A stretch of 64,000 nt of DNA. Source: Primulina eburnea. Lineage: Eukaryota > Streptophyta > Magnoliopsida > Lamiales > Gesneriaceae. The DNA lies in the NCBI RefSeq assembly GCF_022965805.1, contig NC_133116.1:5022001-5086000 (forward strand). Direction: 5' to 3'. Both the position numbers and the translations under genes were made by a program. Below, piece by piece: positions 53,101 to 63,998 of this stretch (the stretch's first letter is position 1; each line of letters begins with the position of its first letter). Under the pieces are notes generated by a model. It worked only from the letters and a program-made list of their open reading frames with translations, did not search any database and had not been told where the DNA came from.

Positions 53101-56100
53101 TAAAAAAGACTTGTAGAGAAATAACTGTTACAAGAAATAAACGTCTGATTCAACAAGGCACCGGCATTAATGTAAAAAAAACACAAATTAAACAGCATGT
53201 TATTCCAAACATGAACATTTAAATATGCCATCCAACAAACAAAATAGTTGGGGAATTAATTAAAAGACAGTTAAACATCTCACCAGATCTCCATTTGGAA
53301 ATGCTTCATTGCTGCTGTTGTAGTTTTTTAAGAACTTACTGAATTCAGGATCCTGAAATGCTCAAATAAAAGTGCTTTAACAAATAAAATACTATAAACA
53401 TTTTATAAATTTATGAAAGATCGAGAATTTAAGAGTTTAAGTGATAAAACAGAAGGAATGAGTAGGCATCCAAAGGAAATAGGAGGAAAATCCAAAAGAA
53501 TGGGATATCGCAATCTTAACAAAACATATAGTTTAGATAGAGTGAACTAATATTGAAGTGCACATAAGAAGCACACAGAAAGTGTGTGCATGTCTGTAGA
53601 TGGTCAGTTTAGAAGCAAGGAAAATCACACAGATTGGCATAGAAAATCTTCGACAAAGATAAAGCCAAATGATGCTATGCCGCATGAACAAATCAAAGGA
53701 AATGCAGCAATGAATAGTTGTAGCGAACAGTTCATACAAGTAGTTAAAGAAAGAAAAAGCAATTCACATCATCAGAATGTGCATGGTGCTGGAATTCCCA
53801 TATTAATGGTACAAAATTCCAAATTTCCAATACTAACGGTACAAAACAAATATACATTGAACAAAAATACCTCCCAGACCACAAACACAAATCTACCTTA
53901 GAAGTGGCATGACTCTCTTTTGATAAGAAACCAAAATCAATTGGTGCCCGGTAAAAATGTATAGATTGGTTCCGTCAAAGATATAGTTCCTAAACTAGCT
54001 GATAGATCCATTCAAAAATGCAAGGATTTCAAAACTACCCACACACCCCCCCCCCCAAACAAACTCGACCAATATCATTTATCAATCCCAACTATCCTGT
54101 TAATATCTTGAAAGTCTGTTTGGATACACTCTTGTTCAGGGTGGCTGGCACATGTTGCTTGGTTGAAACATTAGTCAACACAACCCACCACTCTCGATTT
54201 ATTCTTAGATGAATGCCTTGTCGATCTCCGAATGCTTGGTTTTGTCATAATGACATCATTGGGAGAAAGGATCCAAACACCAATAGGGGATTTAAACCAA
54301 TCCACAGTTCAAAGGTGTTTCTCACGAGAAAAGAGAGTTATAATCTCCCTTCAGTAGTAGTTTAGTCTTCCCCCATCCCCATGCACTAGGTAATCATATC
54401 GTAGCTTTGCTAGGTTGTCAAAAACCAACAGATATAATTAAGTTTTGATTATATCATCTACTTTCCTCAAAAATTTCGTGTATCTAGCATGCCAGCATGG
54501 ACATGATCATACTAGCAATGAACATCAATCATCAAGTTTCACCATATGAAGGATTGTAATTGCTCATGTAATTTTGAATCTACAAATCATAAAGAGAAAA
54601 TCACCTTCCTTTTCAACCTATCCAGCTTCTTCTTCAAAATGGCCAAATCGCTAGACAAATTTTGGTTCCGAGCCGAATAGGTACTAGTAGCTGTCTCCTC
54701 TGCATACAAGACTTCATGGTAAACAAGTAGATATTTGATTGTGAAATAGAAAAATATAAGCTAGTAGAATTAAGAAAATTTATGGGAGAGGTAACCAAGG
54801 CTTTTCTCAGTCACATTTTCTTCAACATTCGAACAGCTTGAGCCCTAAATACAAGAGTACACAATCAATGGTAGGCAAATAGATTTTAGTCATGTAATTG
54901 CCATTGAAGTATAGTAAGTCTGAAACCTCGAAAAGATAACCATCACTATCTGATTCATCTGCGACGACATTATCGTCATTTTCGGCGAACATTGCATCAA
55001 GAGAAATATGTTCCGTAACTCTGGATTCAGTGCCCCTGAGGACAAATGTAGACATTTATAGTAGAAAATCATAGTGGCATGATTCTCCAAAGGATCATAT
55101 AGCATTTCCAAGAGCATAAGGAAGACCTTATAGACATAAAACACATATTATCATTGCTGGTAGGCCAAATAGAGGAAGGTAGAAGATATGTATTGGTAGG
55201 ATCCACGGCCTACCATCGAACACTCCACCCACTAGTTCTAGTCCAAATTTAAAAAAAAAATGTGCACCAGCAAAAAGTATTGCGACAGATCATTGATTGT
55301 GAAGTTGAAAATGCATGAACTATCTCATACTGAGTGTATGCTAACAGTTTCAAGACCGGTAATTCCGAACCTCTGAACTTAAAATTACTCCTTATTTCAA
55401 CATCAAATCTCTTATTGAAGTCTCTCATTTGCATTGTAGTCTTAGATTATACCATGAATACTTTGTTAACAGAATAGAACAACAAAAGCTAAAACATGAG
55501 ACAAATACATCCAACTCATCCTTATCACCTTTCATTTGAAGGCTCCGTCAGACTAACAAATTTTTCCTTCTTGTCGTTCAGATCACCTTCTGCAGATCAA
55601 GTAAAACAAGAAATTATGAAGACTGAACAAGTAGTTATCTTTTCTTGGTCAATTTCAGAAGCATAAAAGCAATCACACACAAAAAGACTTTGCAAATCCC
55701 AGGATTTCATGGTTTAAATAATCTTTGTTTCGTCAATTCAGAAATCTCAGTGTATCTCGCACAAGTCTCAGCCACCACCCTTATTCAAAAAAAGAAAAAA
55801 CACAGAGAACAAAAGAAAGAAAGAAAGAAAAGAAACAAAAACCAATAGCGACTTTTGCTAAAAGAGGAATATGTTAAAGGCACATTGATTATACGCAACA
55901 AAAAGAATAAAACTAGACCATTTCCAGACATCATACTGACTAGGAACCAGATAATGTTAACAGTAAAAAATGAATGGAATAGCACACACACATGCCAGTA
56001 AACAAATCAATACCCAATAAGCATATTTTAAAAAAAAAAAGAAAGAGAAACATACACACAGAAAAAAAGAGCTTAAAGGAAATTTCATTTTAACAAGTGA

Positions 56101-56289
56101 ACAACGAGGGTCGATTGATGATTTATAAAACACATAAATACATATAAAGATTATACAGAGATAGGGACAGATTGATCGAGTACTGGGCGATTTCTTCTTG
56201 AATAAAGCCTTGGTTTTTCGCCTCTGTTTCAGCACGGACTGAAGATTCTTCTTCGCAAATTTCCTCGCTTTTTTCCCTAGCTTCCCCAT
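50192..56289 (-). CDS. NOC2: Nucleolar complex protein 2 (Noc2), 12 exons
   Basis: Exons (minus): 56184-56289, 55529-55589, 54927-55035, 54796-54844, 54605-54699, 53284-53352, 52356-52856, 51478-51780, 50996-51319, 50666-50872, 50372-50461, 50192-50281; 2004 nt, 667 residues, all borders GT-AG and in frame. The N-terminus is strongly basic (MGKLGKKARKFAKKN), followed by an acidic, charged region, then the Noc2 domain with its hallmark blocks CIDLWVRFISTYICDYDLQ and FPGPRYFPLRLKCIEWLN, and a basic tail ERRKRGQ. Noc2 pairs with Noc1 or Noc3 and escorts pre-60S ribosomal particles through the nucleolus and nucleoplasm. The protein is somewhat shorter than the ~750 residue family norm, mainly in the N-terminal acidic part, where exons 2-5 are small. 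An in-frame ATG lies nine codons upstream (56316). Confidence 0.92.
54046..54056. repeat. C11 homopolymer in a NOC2 intron
   Basis: Run of eleven C on the plus strand in the 1.25 kb intron between 53352 and 54605. Confidence 0.9.
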
Positions 56290-56652
56290 TTTCCTTGTCC
56301 TTCGACTCACTGACAAGAAAAACTAGTAAAATAACATTTGGGAAGAGGGAAGAAACAAATTATCCAACAGACAAATTCAGTTGAATTCGTTTCCCCAAAA
56401 ATAATAAAACTGACCACCTCAGATATATTGAATTATGGACGCTGGCTTCACTTCCAACTGAAAGCTGCGTTATTCACGAATTGTGGTGTATCAAAGAATG
56501 AGGTCGGAACTAGGGTTTAACGAGGATTTTTTTAAAATTCTAAGGGGTTTCACAATTAAATAATATTAATTTTTTTTTTTCATTTGTTTTAGCGGAGATG
56601 TGTTTTCCATCTCATTTTTTTCCCCACTAATTTCATTTTCCATCTACCGACG

Positions 56653-57210
56653 TAGGGGTTCCGTCGACCCGACACGAAAAAAATCAGGTTCGGGTTGAGG
56701 TTTTTTGGATTCGAGTTTTGTGGGTTCGGATTAGTACCAGGTTGGACGAGTTTTAGGTTAGGTCAGGTTGAGTCGCGAGTTGACCCGATTTTTTTTTTTT
56801 TGAAAATATTACCTATATTTTTATATATTGTATGTTTGAACAAAATTTATTGTATTTTTATATGATAAATTTTCATCATTTAATATTTATTTTGTATATT
56901 TTTTTTAACCATTGTTTATTCGATTTAGTAAATATACTTTAATTTTCTACAATTAAACTTTCAAATTTAAATCGAAATTTTTTTATTATGTGTTTAAAAT
57001 AAAATATTATTATTATTATTTTGAATTTTTTTCATTAATTTTTTTTTAAAAAAATAAATAAAATTCGGGTTAGACGGGTTAGATGGATTGAGCCCGGTTA
57101 GGCGGGTTTGTGTTCGGGTTGGGAGTTTTAGGGTTGCTTCGGTTTCTGGTTGGAAAAAAATTCGCGGGTTGACCCGAAATACGACCCACCCGACCCGATT
57201 GACACCCCTA
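56653..57210. mobile_element. Possible hAT-type MITE (TAGGGGT ends)
   Basis: Left end TAGGGGTTCCGTCGACCCGAC and the reverse complement of the right end (TAGGGGTGTCAATCGGGTC) form imperfect inverted repeats; subterminal CGGGTTGACCCG words occur on both sides. The 8 bp flanks (TACCGACG and ACCCGAAG) agree at 5 of 8 positions, compatible with an old 8 bp duplication. No coding capacity. Confidence 0.55.
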
Positions 57211-57882
57211 ACCCGAAGCCGTAGAGATCAAATCTTCGATCTTCGCCTCATGTTTGTTTAAAAAATTTTGATGAGATGAGATGGGTGCTGGTTCGAGGAA
57301 TCTTCGAACTTATTATTATACTATTATTATTTATGGTAATATTAATAATATTAATACTAATATTTTCAAAAAAATTAATATAAATATTAATATTAAGATT
57401 ATTTTATAATATTTTTTAAAAAAATTATTATATTATTAATATTAATTTCAGAGTAAATTCGAGGAAAGAATAATATCTGTATATCCACTTCGAACTATTT
57501 AGGGATTTTAAAAATTGTCTGAACCCAAATCCAAAAAAATTGATGATCTCTTCTCTCTTTCGCGGGTTTTCCCGCATAGCCCCAAAATCACTGGAAAGTC
57601 ATTAGGTCTTCGCGAAGTATTTTGTGAAGAATATTTTTATACTTAATTTATTTAATTTATACAATATATTATTATAATTTTAGAAAGCAAAACAAAAACA
57701 TGAACTAATTAATTATTAAGATTCTCTTTAACTTGGTTGATTGCATTGTAGATGGTACTTAAAAAAAAACGAATTTCCTTATGCCTAAATTGTTTTAGCC
57801 AAAACTATTTAATATAGATAGAAAAAACAACTAATAACAGGACTTTCAGCAATTGAGATAACAGACAGAAAACACTAGCAAA
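57211..57882. other. AT-rich intergenic DNA
   Basis: Nothing recognised beyond AT-rich low-complexity sequence (ATTATTAATATTAAT runs at 57310-57450). Confidence 0.4.
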
Positions 57883-58170
57883 TCAAATGATCTTCATCTG
57901 ATCCGAATGAAGTTGCCTTTAACGATTTCTTTGGTAATGGCTCCCAATCGGGGGTACACCGCCAAGCTACTAAGATCACCGGAGCGGGTAATGGGACTGG
58001 AGGACGCGATGCGAGAAAGTTACGAATTGTCCCTTTTTGACATTATAGCTTGGGTTCTCGTGCGTTCACCCGAATGAGACACACGAAATGATTTCTTAAG
58101 TCTTCAGGCAACCTGACGTCTTCGATCCTCTCAATCTCCAGCTCGTGAATCGAACAGTAGCTTTGACATT
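57883..58170 (-). pseudogene. Protein-like stretch with one in-frame stop, unassigned
   Basis: On the minus strand one frame reads ELEIERIEDVRLPEDL and VCLIRVNAREPKL, meets a TAA at about 58048, then continues ASRPPVPLPAPVILVAW and DWEPLPKKSLKATS to a stop near 57883. Composition on both sides of the stop looks like real protein, which suggests a decayed exon. I do not recognise the family. A 57-codon plus-strand frame (57907-58077) overlaps and is the alternative. Confidence 0.3.
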
Positions 58171-58601
58171 AATTTTGTTGTACTGCTACAATATCCTCTC
58201 TATCTACCGGCGACCTCAAAAATCCAATCTACAGCGGTCCAACCCAGAATCGAGTTTATAACACTGCGGGTAAATGATGCGGAAATCACTCTATTTTGAG
58301 AGATGGTTAGATAACTATTAAGACATTATTCTTATATATGGTTTGGTTCGTAAAACAACGAGATTAGTGAATTACTGATAATTTGAGTAATTATAAAAGC
58401 ACAAGTAATTATTTTTATTATGTTATGCTAAAATGTTTTAAACATTCCAATAAATTTATGTTTTGATCAATTTATCTTTATTTGGACCGCCTCGAAGTTG
58501 TCTTAATTTTCTCTTCCCAAATTTTTTTGCAATGCCAAGACCGCACCCATGTCGCAAAAAGATCCCGATTGCCCTGATTTTTAGTAGCGCTCTGCGAAGC
58601 T

Positions 58602-58640
58602 GTTCACTTGCAAAGTTGTTCACTTGCAAAGTTGTTCACG
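58602..58640. repeat. 16 bp tandem duplication
   Basis: GTTCACTTGCAAAGTT occurs twice in direct succession (58602-58617, 58618-58633) and a third copy begins. Confidence 0.9.
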
Positions 58641-58683
58641 TCGATCACTATGATACGTGGTTGTGTCCTGCAAAGTTGATTTG

Positions 58684-58840
58684 TGGTCGGAGACATACCA
58701 TATATCAATTTTTCACTTTTGTCCAACAATTCCGACGATGAGTATGACTTGCTGCCATTGTCAATAGCTATCTCATTTCCAAAAATTAAATTAGAACAAT
58801 CATTTTTCCTGATAATTTGTTTTCCAAATTCAGGTTTCAC
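58684..58840 (-). pseudogene. Possible relic of an AMP-binding (acyl-activating) enzyme exon
   Basis: The minus-strand frame contains NEIAIDNGSKSYSSSELL followed by DKSEKLIYGM, which resembles the N-terminal start of plant acyl-activating/CoA-ligase proteins (pattern xIAIxxGxKSYSYxxL). No downstream exons or AMP-binding core (P-loop SSGTTG-like motif) are present nearby, so if real it is a fragment. Assigned from pattern memory only. Confidence 0.25.
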
Positions 58841-59049
58841 GGGTGTATCAACACAACAAGAGCACGTCCTAGTATTTCGGGAGAATATGTAGATATGCCC
58901 AAATCACATTTAACCTTGACCTGTACTAGATTCTGTCGACAAAGAGACAAAGGAATTAATAGGTGGGCCAAAGTTGGTGGCAAAATTAAATTGCATCTTT
59001 GAAAAATAATTAAAACGTGGGTTGGCTGCAGAGATTTCAGACGGAATTT

Positions 59050-59074
59050 GAATACGCGTTTTTAACGCGTATTC
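59050..59074. promoter_or_regulatory. Perfect hairpin with two ACGCGT boxes in LTR U3
   Basis: Eleven-base arms (GAATACGCGTT and AACGCGTATTC) around a TTT loop, 17 bases before the TATA box. ACGCGT fits the CGCG box (VCGCGB) bound by calmodulin-binding CAMTA factors. The same hairpin is unchanged in the 3' LTR (63647-63671). Confidence 0.65.
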
Positions 59075-59091
59075 ACACGGTCCAGGGGCTC

Positions 59092-59099
59092 TATAAATA
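59092..59099 (+). promoter_or_regulatory. TATA box of the copia LTR
   Basis: TATAAATA in GGGGCTCTATAAATAGAGC; identical core in the 3' LTR near 63689. The transcript would start about 30 bases downstream, defining the R region. Confidence 0.8.
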
Positions 59100-59557
59100 G
59101 AGCTCCCCTCTTCATTCTGAAATCATCCCTTCTTCGAGTTTTCTCTCATCTTATAAGCATTTGAGTGTGTTCTATAATATTTGATAGGTGTTTGTTCTCC
59201 TGTATTAAGAGAGTTTGTGTTCTCTTTGGAAACACAGTGAGTGAGTTGTACACCAGTAAAATATTATAGTGGAAATTCTTTTCATCTTGCCCGTGGTTTT
59301 TACCCTAATAATTTTTAGGGGTTTTCCACGTAAATCTCGGTGTCCAGTTTATTCTTTATTTTCGGGTTTTATTATCTCAAATTCCGCACGTGGGACCAAC
59401 AAGTGTTATCAGAGCCTTGGTTTAAAATTTCTTAAAATTCTGAGTATGCTCTGTGGTTGCAGCCTAGACTGATCTTCCACATCAGAAAAGATTTTTTGAT
59501 ATTTTTTATTTAAGGCGGGATTATTTTGTCCGGTCTACTAAAATTGTCGTAGACATA

Positions 59558-62500
59558 ATGGCGGGAAGGTACGAGATAGCAAAGTTCAATGGAAGCAATT
59601 TTATGCTGTGGAAAATAAAGATACAAGCAGTTTTAAGAAAGGAGAATTGCTTGGCGGCTATTGGAGATAGACCGGTGGAGATTACAGATGATGGAAAGTG
59701 GAACGAGATGAATGATAATGCTGTTGCCAATTTACACTTGGCTATAGCTGACGAAGTTTTGTCAAGTATCTCTGAGATAAAAACAGCCAAAGTTATCTGG
59801 GATACTCTAACAAAGATGTACGAGGTCAAGTCCCTACACAATATGATTTTCCTAAAGAGAAGGCTTTATACTCTTCGGATGGCGGAATCTTCATCGATGA
59901 CCGACCATATCAACACACTAAATACTCTATTTGCCCAACTCACTTCCATGGGGCATAAAATAGGGGAAAATGAACGTGCGGAGCTTCTACTTCAAAGTCT
60001 ACCAGATTCATATGATCAACTTATCATCAACATTATCAACAATATTCTTATGGGCTTTCTAAGATTCGACGATGTCTTAACTGCGGTTCTCGGAGAAGAA
60101 AGCCGACGCAAGAATAAGGAAGACATGTTGGTAACTTCGAAGCAGGCAGAGGCTTTGCCGATGATAAGAGGAAGATTCATGGACCGTGACTCCAGTGGGA
60201 GCCAAAGACGAGGTAGATCAAAGTCGAGAAGTAAGAAGAAAAATATTTACTGCTTTAAATGTGGCGGTAAAGGGCACATCAAGAAAGAGTGTACGAGTAT
60301 CGATAAAAGTTCTCAAGGAAATGTGGCCAGTACTTCAGGCAGTGGTGAAATATTATTCAGCGAAGCAGCAACTGTTGCAGAAGGCAGACACAAATTTTGT
60401 GACACATGGATTATGGATTCAGGAGCGACGTGGCACATGACGTCTCGTAGAGAATGGTTTGATCATTATGAACCAATCTCAGGAGTATCTGTATTCATGG
60501 GAAATGATCATGCCTTGGAAATCGCTGGGGTCGGTACTATCAAAATTAAAATGTTTGATGGCACAATTCGCACCATACAGGAGGTACGACATGTGAAAGG
60601 ACTGACGAAAAATCTTTTGTCCTTGGGACAATTGGATGACATCGGGTGCAAAACTCGGATCGAGAACGGGATCATGAAAATTGTGAAGGGGGCGCTTGTG
60701 GTTATGAAGGCGGAAAAGGTTGCTGCAAATCTGTATGTACTTTTGGGAGAAACACACAAAGAGGCAGAACTAGCTGTTGCATCAATTGGTTCAGGAGAAG
60801 AATTAACAGTGTTATGGCATAGAAAGCTCGGGCATATGTCAGAACGGGGGTTGAAAATTCTCTCAGAACGGAAGCTGCTGCCGGGACTTACAAAAGTGTC
60901 ACTACCCTTTTGTGAGCACTGTGTTACCAGTAAACAACACAGATTAAAGTTTGGCACTTCTACTGCCAGGAGCAAAAGCATATTGGAGCTGATTCATTCG
61001 GATGTTTGGCAAGCACCGGTTGTATCCCTAGGAGGAGCGAGATATTTTGTCTCGTTCATTGATGATTTCTCTAGGAGATGTTGGGTGTATCCAATCAAGA
61101 AGAAATCAGATGTTTTCCAAGTCTTCAAAGATTTCAAAGCGCGGGTTGAACTTGATTCTGAAAAGAAAATCAAGTGTTTGAGGACTGACAATGGAGGAGA
61201 ATATACCAGTGACGAGTTTGATGCATTTTGTCAACATGAGGGCATCAAGAGACAGTTCACGACGGCTTACACACCTCAACAGAATGGAGTGGCGGAGCGG
61301 ATGAATAGAACCTTGTTGGACAGAACAAGAGCTATGTTGAGGACTGCGGGTCTAGAAAAGTCATTTTGGGCCGAAGCAGTTAAAACCGCTTGTTATATTA
61401 TCAATCGTTCTCCTTCAGTGGCGATTGATCTGAAGACTCCGATGGAGATGTGGACCGGGAAGCCGACAAATTATTCTCATTTGCATACATTTGGAAGTCC
61501 TGTGTACGTTCTGTACAATGAGCAAGAAAGATCGAAGTTGGATTCGAAATCCAGAAAATGTATCTTCTTGGGTTATGCTGATGGAGTAAAGGGGTTTCGC
61601 TTGTGGGATCCTACTGTTCACAAGCTTGTCATCAGCAGGGATGTTATCTTCGAGGAAGATAAAGTAAAGGGAGACAAAGGCACACAGAATTCAGAAACTA
61701 CTATTTTTCAGGTAGAAAATAAGACAGACGAAGGTCAAGTTTCTTGTGAAGCAGTACCAGAGCACGAAGAACAAGTACAAGTTGAGTCTGAGGTTTCCAA
61801 TGTGAGGCAGTCAACTCGAGACAGAAGACCACCAGGTTGGCTTTCAGATTATGTCACTGAAAGCAACATTGCATATTGTCTATTATCAGAAGATGGTGAG
61901 CCATCGAGTTTCCACGAGGCTACTCAAAGCTCGGATGTATCTTTGTGGATGATAGCAATGCAAGAAGAATTGGAGGCATTAGACATGAATAAAACTTGGG
62001 ATCTTGTTACACTACCACGAGGGAGGAAAGCCATCGGTAACAGATGGGTCTATAAGATCAAGCGTGATGGCAACAACCAGGTGGAGCGGTATCGTGCTAG
62101 ATTGGTGGTAAAAGGGTATGCTCAGAAAGAAGGCATTGACTTCAATGAGATATTTTCTCCTGTGGTTCGGCTTACAACAGTCAGAGTGGTGCTGGAATTG
62201 TGTGCAGTGTTTGACCTACATCTAGAACAGCTATATGTGAAAACGGCATTTCTTCATGAAGATCTTGAAGAAGAAATCTATATGCTCCAGCCAGAAGGTT
62301 TTGCGGAAAAAGGCAAAGAGAACTTGGTTTGCAGGTTGAAGAAATCTCTGTACGGTCTCAAACAGGCGCCGAGGTGTTGGTACAAGAGATTTGATTCCTA
62401 TATCATGAGCCTTGGATACAACAGATTGAGTGCAGACCCTTGTACGTATTTCAAGAGGTCCGGTGATGATTATATTATTCTGCTGTTGTATGTGGACGAC

Positions 62501-63454
62501 ATGTTGGTAGCAGGCCCCAACAAAGATCAGGTCCAAGGATTGAAGGCACAGTTGGCTAGGGAATTTGATATGAAGGACTTGGGACCAGCAAACAAGATTC
62601 TAGGGATGCAAGTTCACCGAGATAGAAGTAACAGAAAGATTTGGCTTTCGCAGAAAAATTATTTGAAGAAAATCTTGCAACGCTTCAACATGCAAGATAG
62701 TAAGCCAATCTCGACCCCTCTTCCTGTTAACTTCAAGTTATCCTCCGAAATGTGTCCTAGCAGTGAAGCAGAGAGGATGGAGATGTCTCGAGTACCATAT
62801 GCATCAGCAGTGGGAAGTTTGATGTTCGCCATGATATGTACAAGACCGGACATTGCTCAAGCAGTGGGAGCAGTTAGTCGGTATATGGCGAATCCTGGAC
62901 GAGAGCATTGGAGCACTGTTAAGAGGATCCTTAGATACATTAATGGTACCTCGAATGCTGCATTATGTTATGGAGGATCGGATTTTACACTCAGGGGCTA
63001 TGTCGATTCAGATTATGCAGGTGATCCTGATAAGAGGAAATCTACTACTGGTTATGTGTTTACACTTGCAGGGGGAGCAGTAAGCTGGGTTTCAAAATTG
63101 CAGACAGTTGTGGCGTTATCTACAACAGAGGCAGAATACATGGCAGCTACTCAAGGTTGCAAGGAGGCAATATGGATTAAAAGGTTATTGGAGGAGATCG
63201 GCCACAAACAAGAGAGTGTTCCTTTGTTTTGTGACAGTCAGAGTGCCTTGCACATCGCAAGGAATCCAGCCTTTCATTCCAGAACAAAACACATCGGAGT
63301 ACAATTTCACTTTGTGCGAGAAGTAGTAGAAGAAGGAAGCGTGGATATGCAGAAGATCTATACGAAGGACAACATAGCTGATTTTCTGACCAAGCCAGTG
63401 AACACTGATAAGTTTGAGTGGTGTAGATTCTCAAGTGGCTTAGCAGAAACGTAA
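59558..63454 (+). CDS. Ty1/copia gag-pol polyprotein, open but RT motif A changed
   Basis: 1298 codons without a stop. Order: gag with the N-terminal FNGSNFMLWKIKIQ block, zinc knuckle CFKCGGKGHIKKEC (232-245), aspartic protease MDSGATWHM (Asp287), GAG-pre-integrase HRKLGHMS, integrase with the D482, D544, E580 triad (D-35-E spacing), reverse transcriptase with YVDD (978-981) and an RNase H with the STTEAEY and CDSQSALHIARNP segments. Oddity: RT motif A, normally LDVKTAFLHGDL in copia elements, reads LYVKTAFLHEDL, so the first catalytic Asp is Tyr893 (GAT to TAT) and a Gly is Glu. The enzyme is therefore predicted inactive even though the frame is intact. The ATG at 59558 starts the standard gag sequence. 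Confidence 0.95.
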   Translation: MAGRYEIAKFNGSNFMLWKIKIQAVLRKENCLAAIGDRPVEITDDGKWNEMNDNAVANLHLAIADEVLSSISEIKTAKVIWDTLTKMYEVKSLHNMIFLKRRLYTLRMAESSSMTDHINTLNTLFAQLTSMGHKIGENERAELLLQSLPDSYDQLIINIINNILMGFLRFDDVLTAVLGEESRRKNKEDMLVTSKQAEALPMIRGRFMDRDSSGSQRRGRSKSRSKKKNIYCFKCGGKGHIKKECTSIDKSSQGNVASTSGSGEILFSEAATVAEGRHKFCDTWIMDSGATWHMTSRREWFDHYEPISGVSVFMGNDHALEIAGVGTIKIKMFDGTIRTIQEVRHVKGLTKNLLSLGQLDDIGCKTRIENGIMKIVKGALVVMKAEKVAANLYVLLGETHKEAELAVASIGSGEELTVLWHRKLGHMSERGLKILSERKLLPGLTKVSLPFCEHCVTSKQHRLKFGTSTARSKSILELIHSDVWQAPVVSLGGARYFVSFIDDFSRRCWVYPIKKKSDVFQVFKDFKARVELDSEKKIKCLRTDNGGEYTSDEFDAFCQHEGIKRQFTTAYTPQQNGVAERMNRTLLDRTRAMLRTAGLEKSFWAEAVKTACYIINRSPSVAIDLKTPMEMWTGKPTNYSHLHTFGSPVYVLYNEQERSKLDSKSRKCIFLGYADGVKGFRLWDPTVHKLVISRDVIFEEDKVKGDKGTQNSETTIFQVENKTDEGQVSCEAVPEHEEQVQVESEVSNVRQSTRDRRPPGWLSDYVTESNIAYCLLSEDGEPSSFHEATQSSDVSLWMIAMQEELEALDMNKTWDLVTLPRGRKAIGNRWVYKIKRDGNNQVERYRARLVVKGYAQKEGIDFNEIFSPVVRLTTVRVVLELCAVFDLHLEQLYVKTAFLHEDLEEEIYMLQPEGFAEKGKENLVCRLKKSLYGLKQAPRCWYKRFDSYIMSLGYNRLSADPCTYFKRSGDDYIILLLYVDDMLVAGPNKDQVQGLKAQLAREFDMKDLGPANKILGMQVHRDRSNRKIWLSQKNYLKKILQRFNMQDSKPISTPLPVNFKLSSEMCPSSEAERMEMSRVPYASAVGSLMFAMICTRPDIAQAVGAVSRYMANPGREHWSTVKRILRYINGTSNAALCYGGSDFTLRGYVDSDYAGDPDKRKSTTGYVFTLAGGAVSWVSKLQTVVALSTTEAEYMAATQGCKEAIWIKRLLEEIGHKQESVPLFCDSQSALHIARNPAFHSRTKHIGVQFHFVREVVEEGSVDMQKIYTKDNIADFLTKPVNTDKFEWCRFSSGLAET

Positions 63455-63530
63455 GCAGCAGGGAATGGCAAGATTGAAAGGATGTGTGGAGATGTGTTTG
63501 ATTCTCAATCAAATCTCTAAGTGGGAGAAA

Positions 63531-63998
63531 TGTCGACAAAGAGACAAAGGAATTAATAGGTGGGCCAAAGTTGGTGGCAAAATTGAATTGCATCTTTGAA
63601 AAATAATTAAAACGTGGGTTGGCTGCAGAGATTTCAGACGGAATTTGAATACGCGTTTTTAACGCGTATTCACACGGTCCAGAGGCTCTATAAATAGAGC
63701 TCCCCTCTTCATTCTGAAATCATCCCTTCTTCGAGTTTTCTCTCATCTTATAAGCATTTGAGTGTGTTCTATAATATTTGATAGGTGTTTGTTCTCCTGT
63801 ATTAAGAGAGTTTGTGTTCTCTTTGGAAACACAGTGAGTGAGTTGTACACCAGTAAAATATTGTAGTGGAAATTCTTTTCATCTTGCCCGTGGTTTTTAC
63901 CCTAATAATTTTTAGGGGTTTTCCACGTAAATCTCGGTGTCCAGTTTATTCTTTATTTTCGGGTTTTATTATCTCAAATTCCGCACGTGGGACCAACA
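63531..63998 (+). repeat. 3' LTR of the copia element
   Basis: 468 bp copy of 58934-59401 with three transitions; ends two bases before the window end. Confidence 0.96.

Larger units (their letters stand above)
58934..59401 (+). repeat. 5' LTR of the copia element
   Basis: 468 bp, TG..CA ended. U3 holds the CGCG hairpin (59050-59074) and TATA box (59092-59099); three point differences from the 3' LTR. Confidence 0.96.
58934..63998 (+). mobile_element. Complete Ty1/copia LTR retrotransposon
   Basis: Two 468 bp LTRs (58934-59401 and 63531-63998), each TG..CA (TGTCGACAAAG to GGGACCAACA), differ at only three sites (58988/63585 A to G, 59086/63683 G to A, 59266/63863 A to G). Primer site TGTTATCAGAGCC (59404-59416, one mismatch to the usual TGGTATCAGAGCC), one 1298-codon frame and a purine tract GTGGGAGAAA (63521-63530) lie between. 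The 5 bases before it are GATTC and the two bases left after it in the window are GA, consistent with a 5 bp target duplication cut by the window end. By gag, integrase and RT pattern it is close to the Tnt1/Tork group. Confidence 0.96.

Noticed and set aside
54018..54212. Small plus-strand frame around the C11 run
   Set aside because: Lies inside a NOC2 intron and owes its length to the homopolymer.
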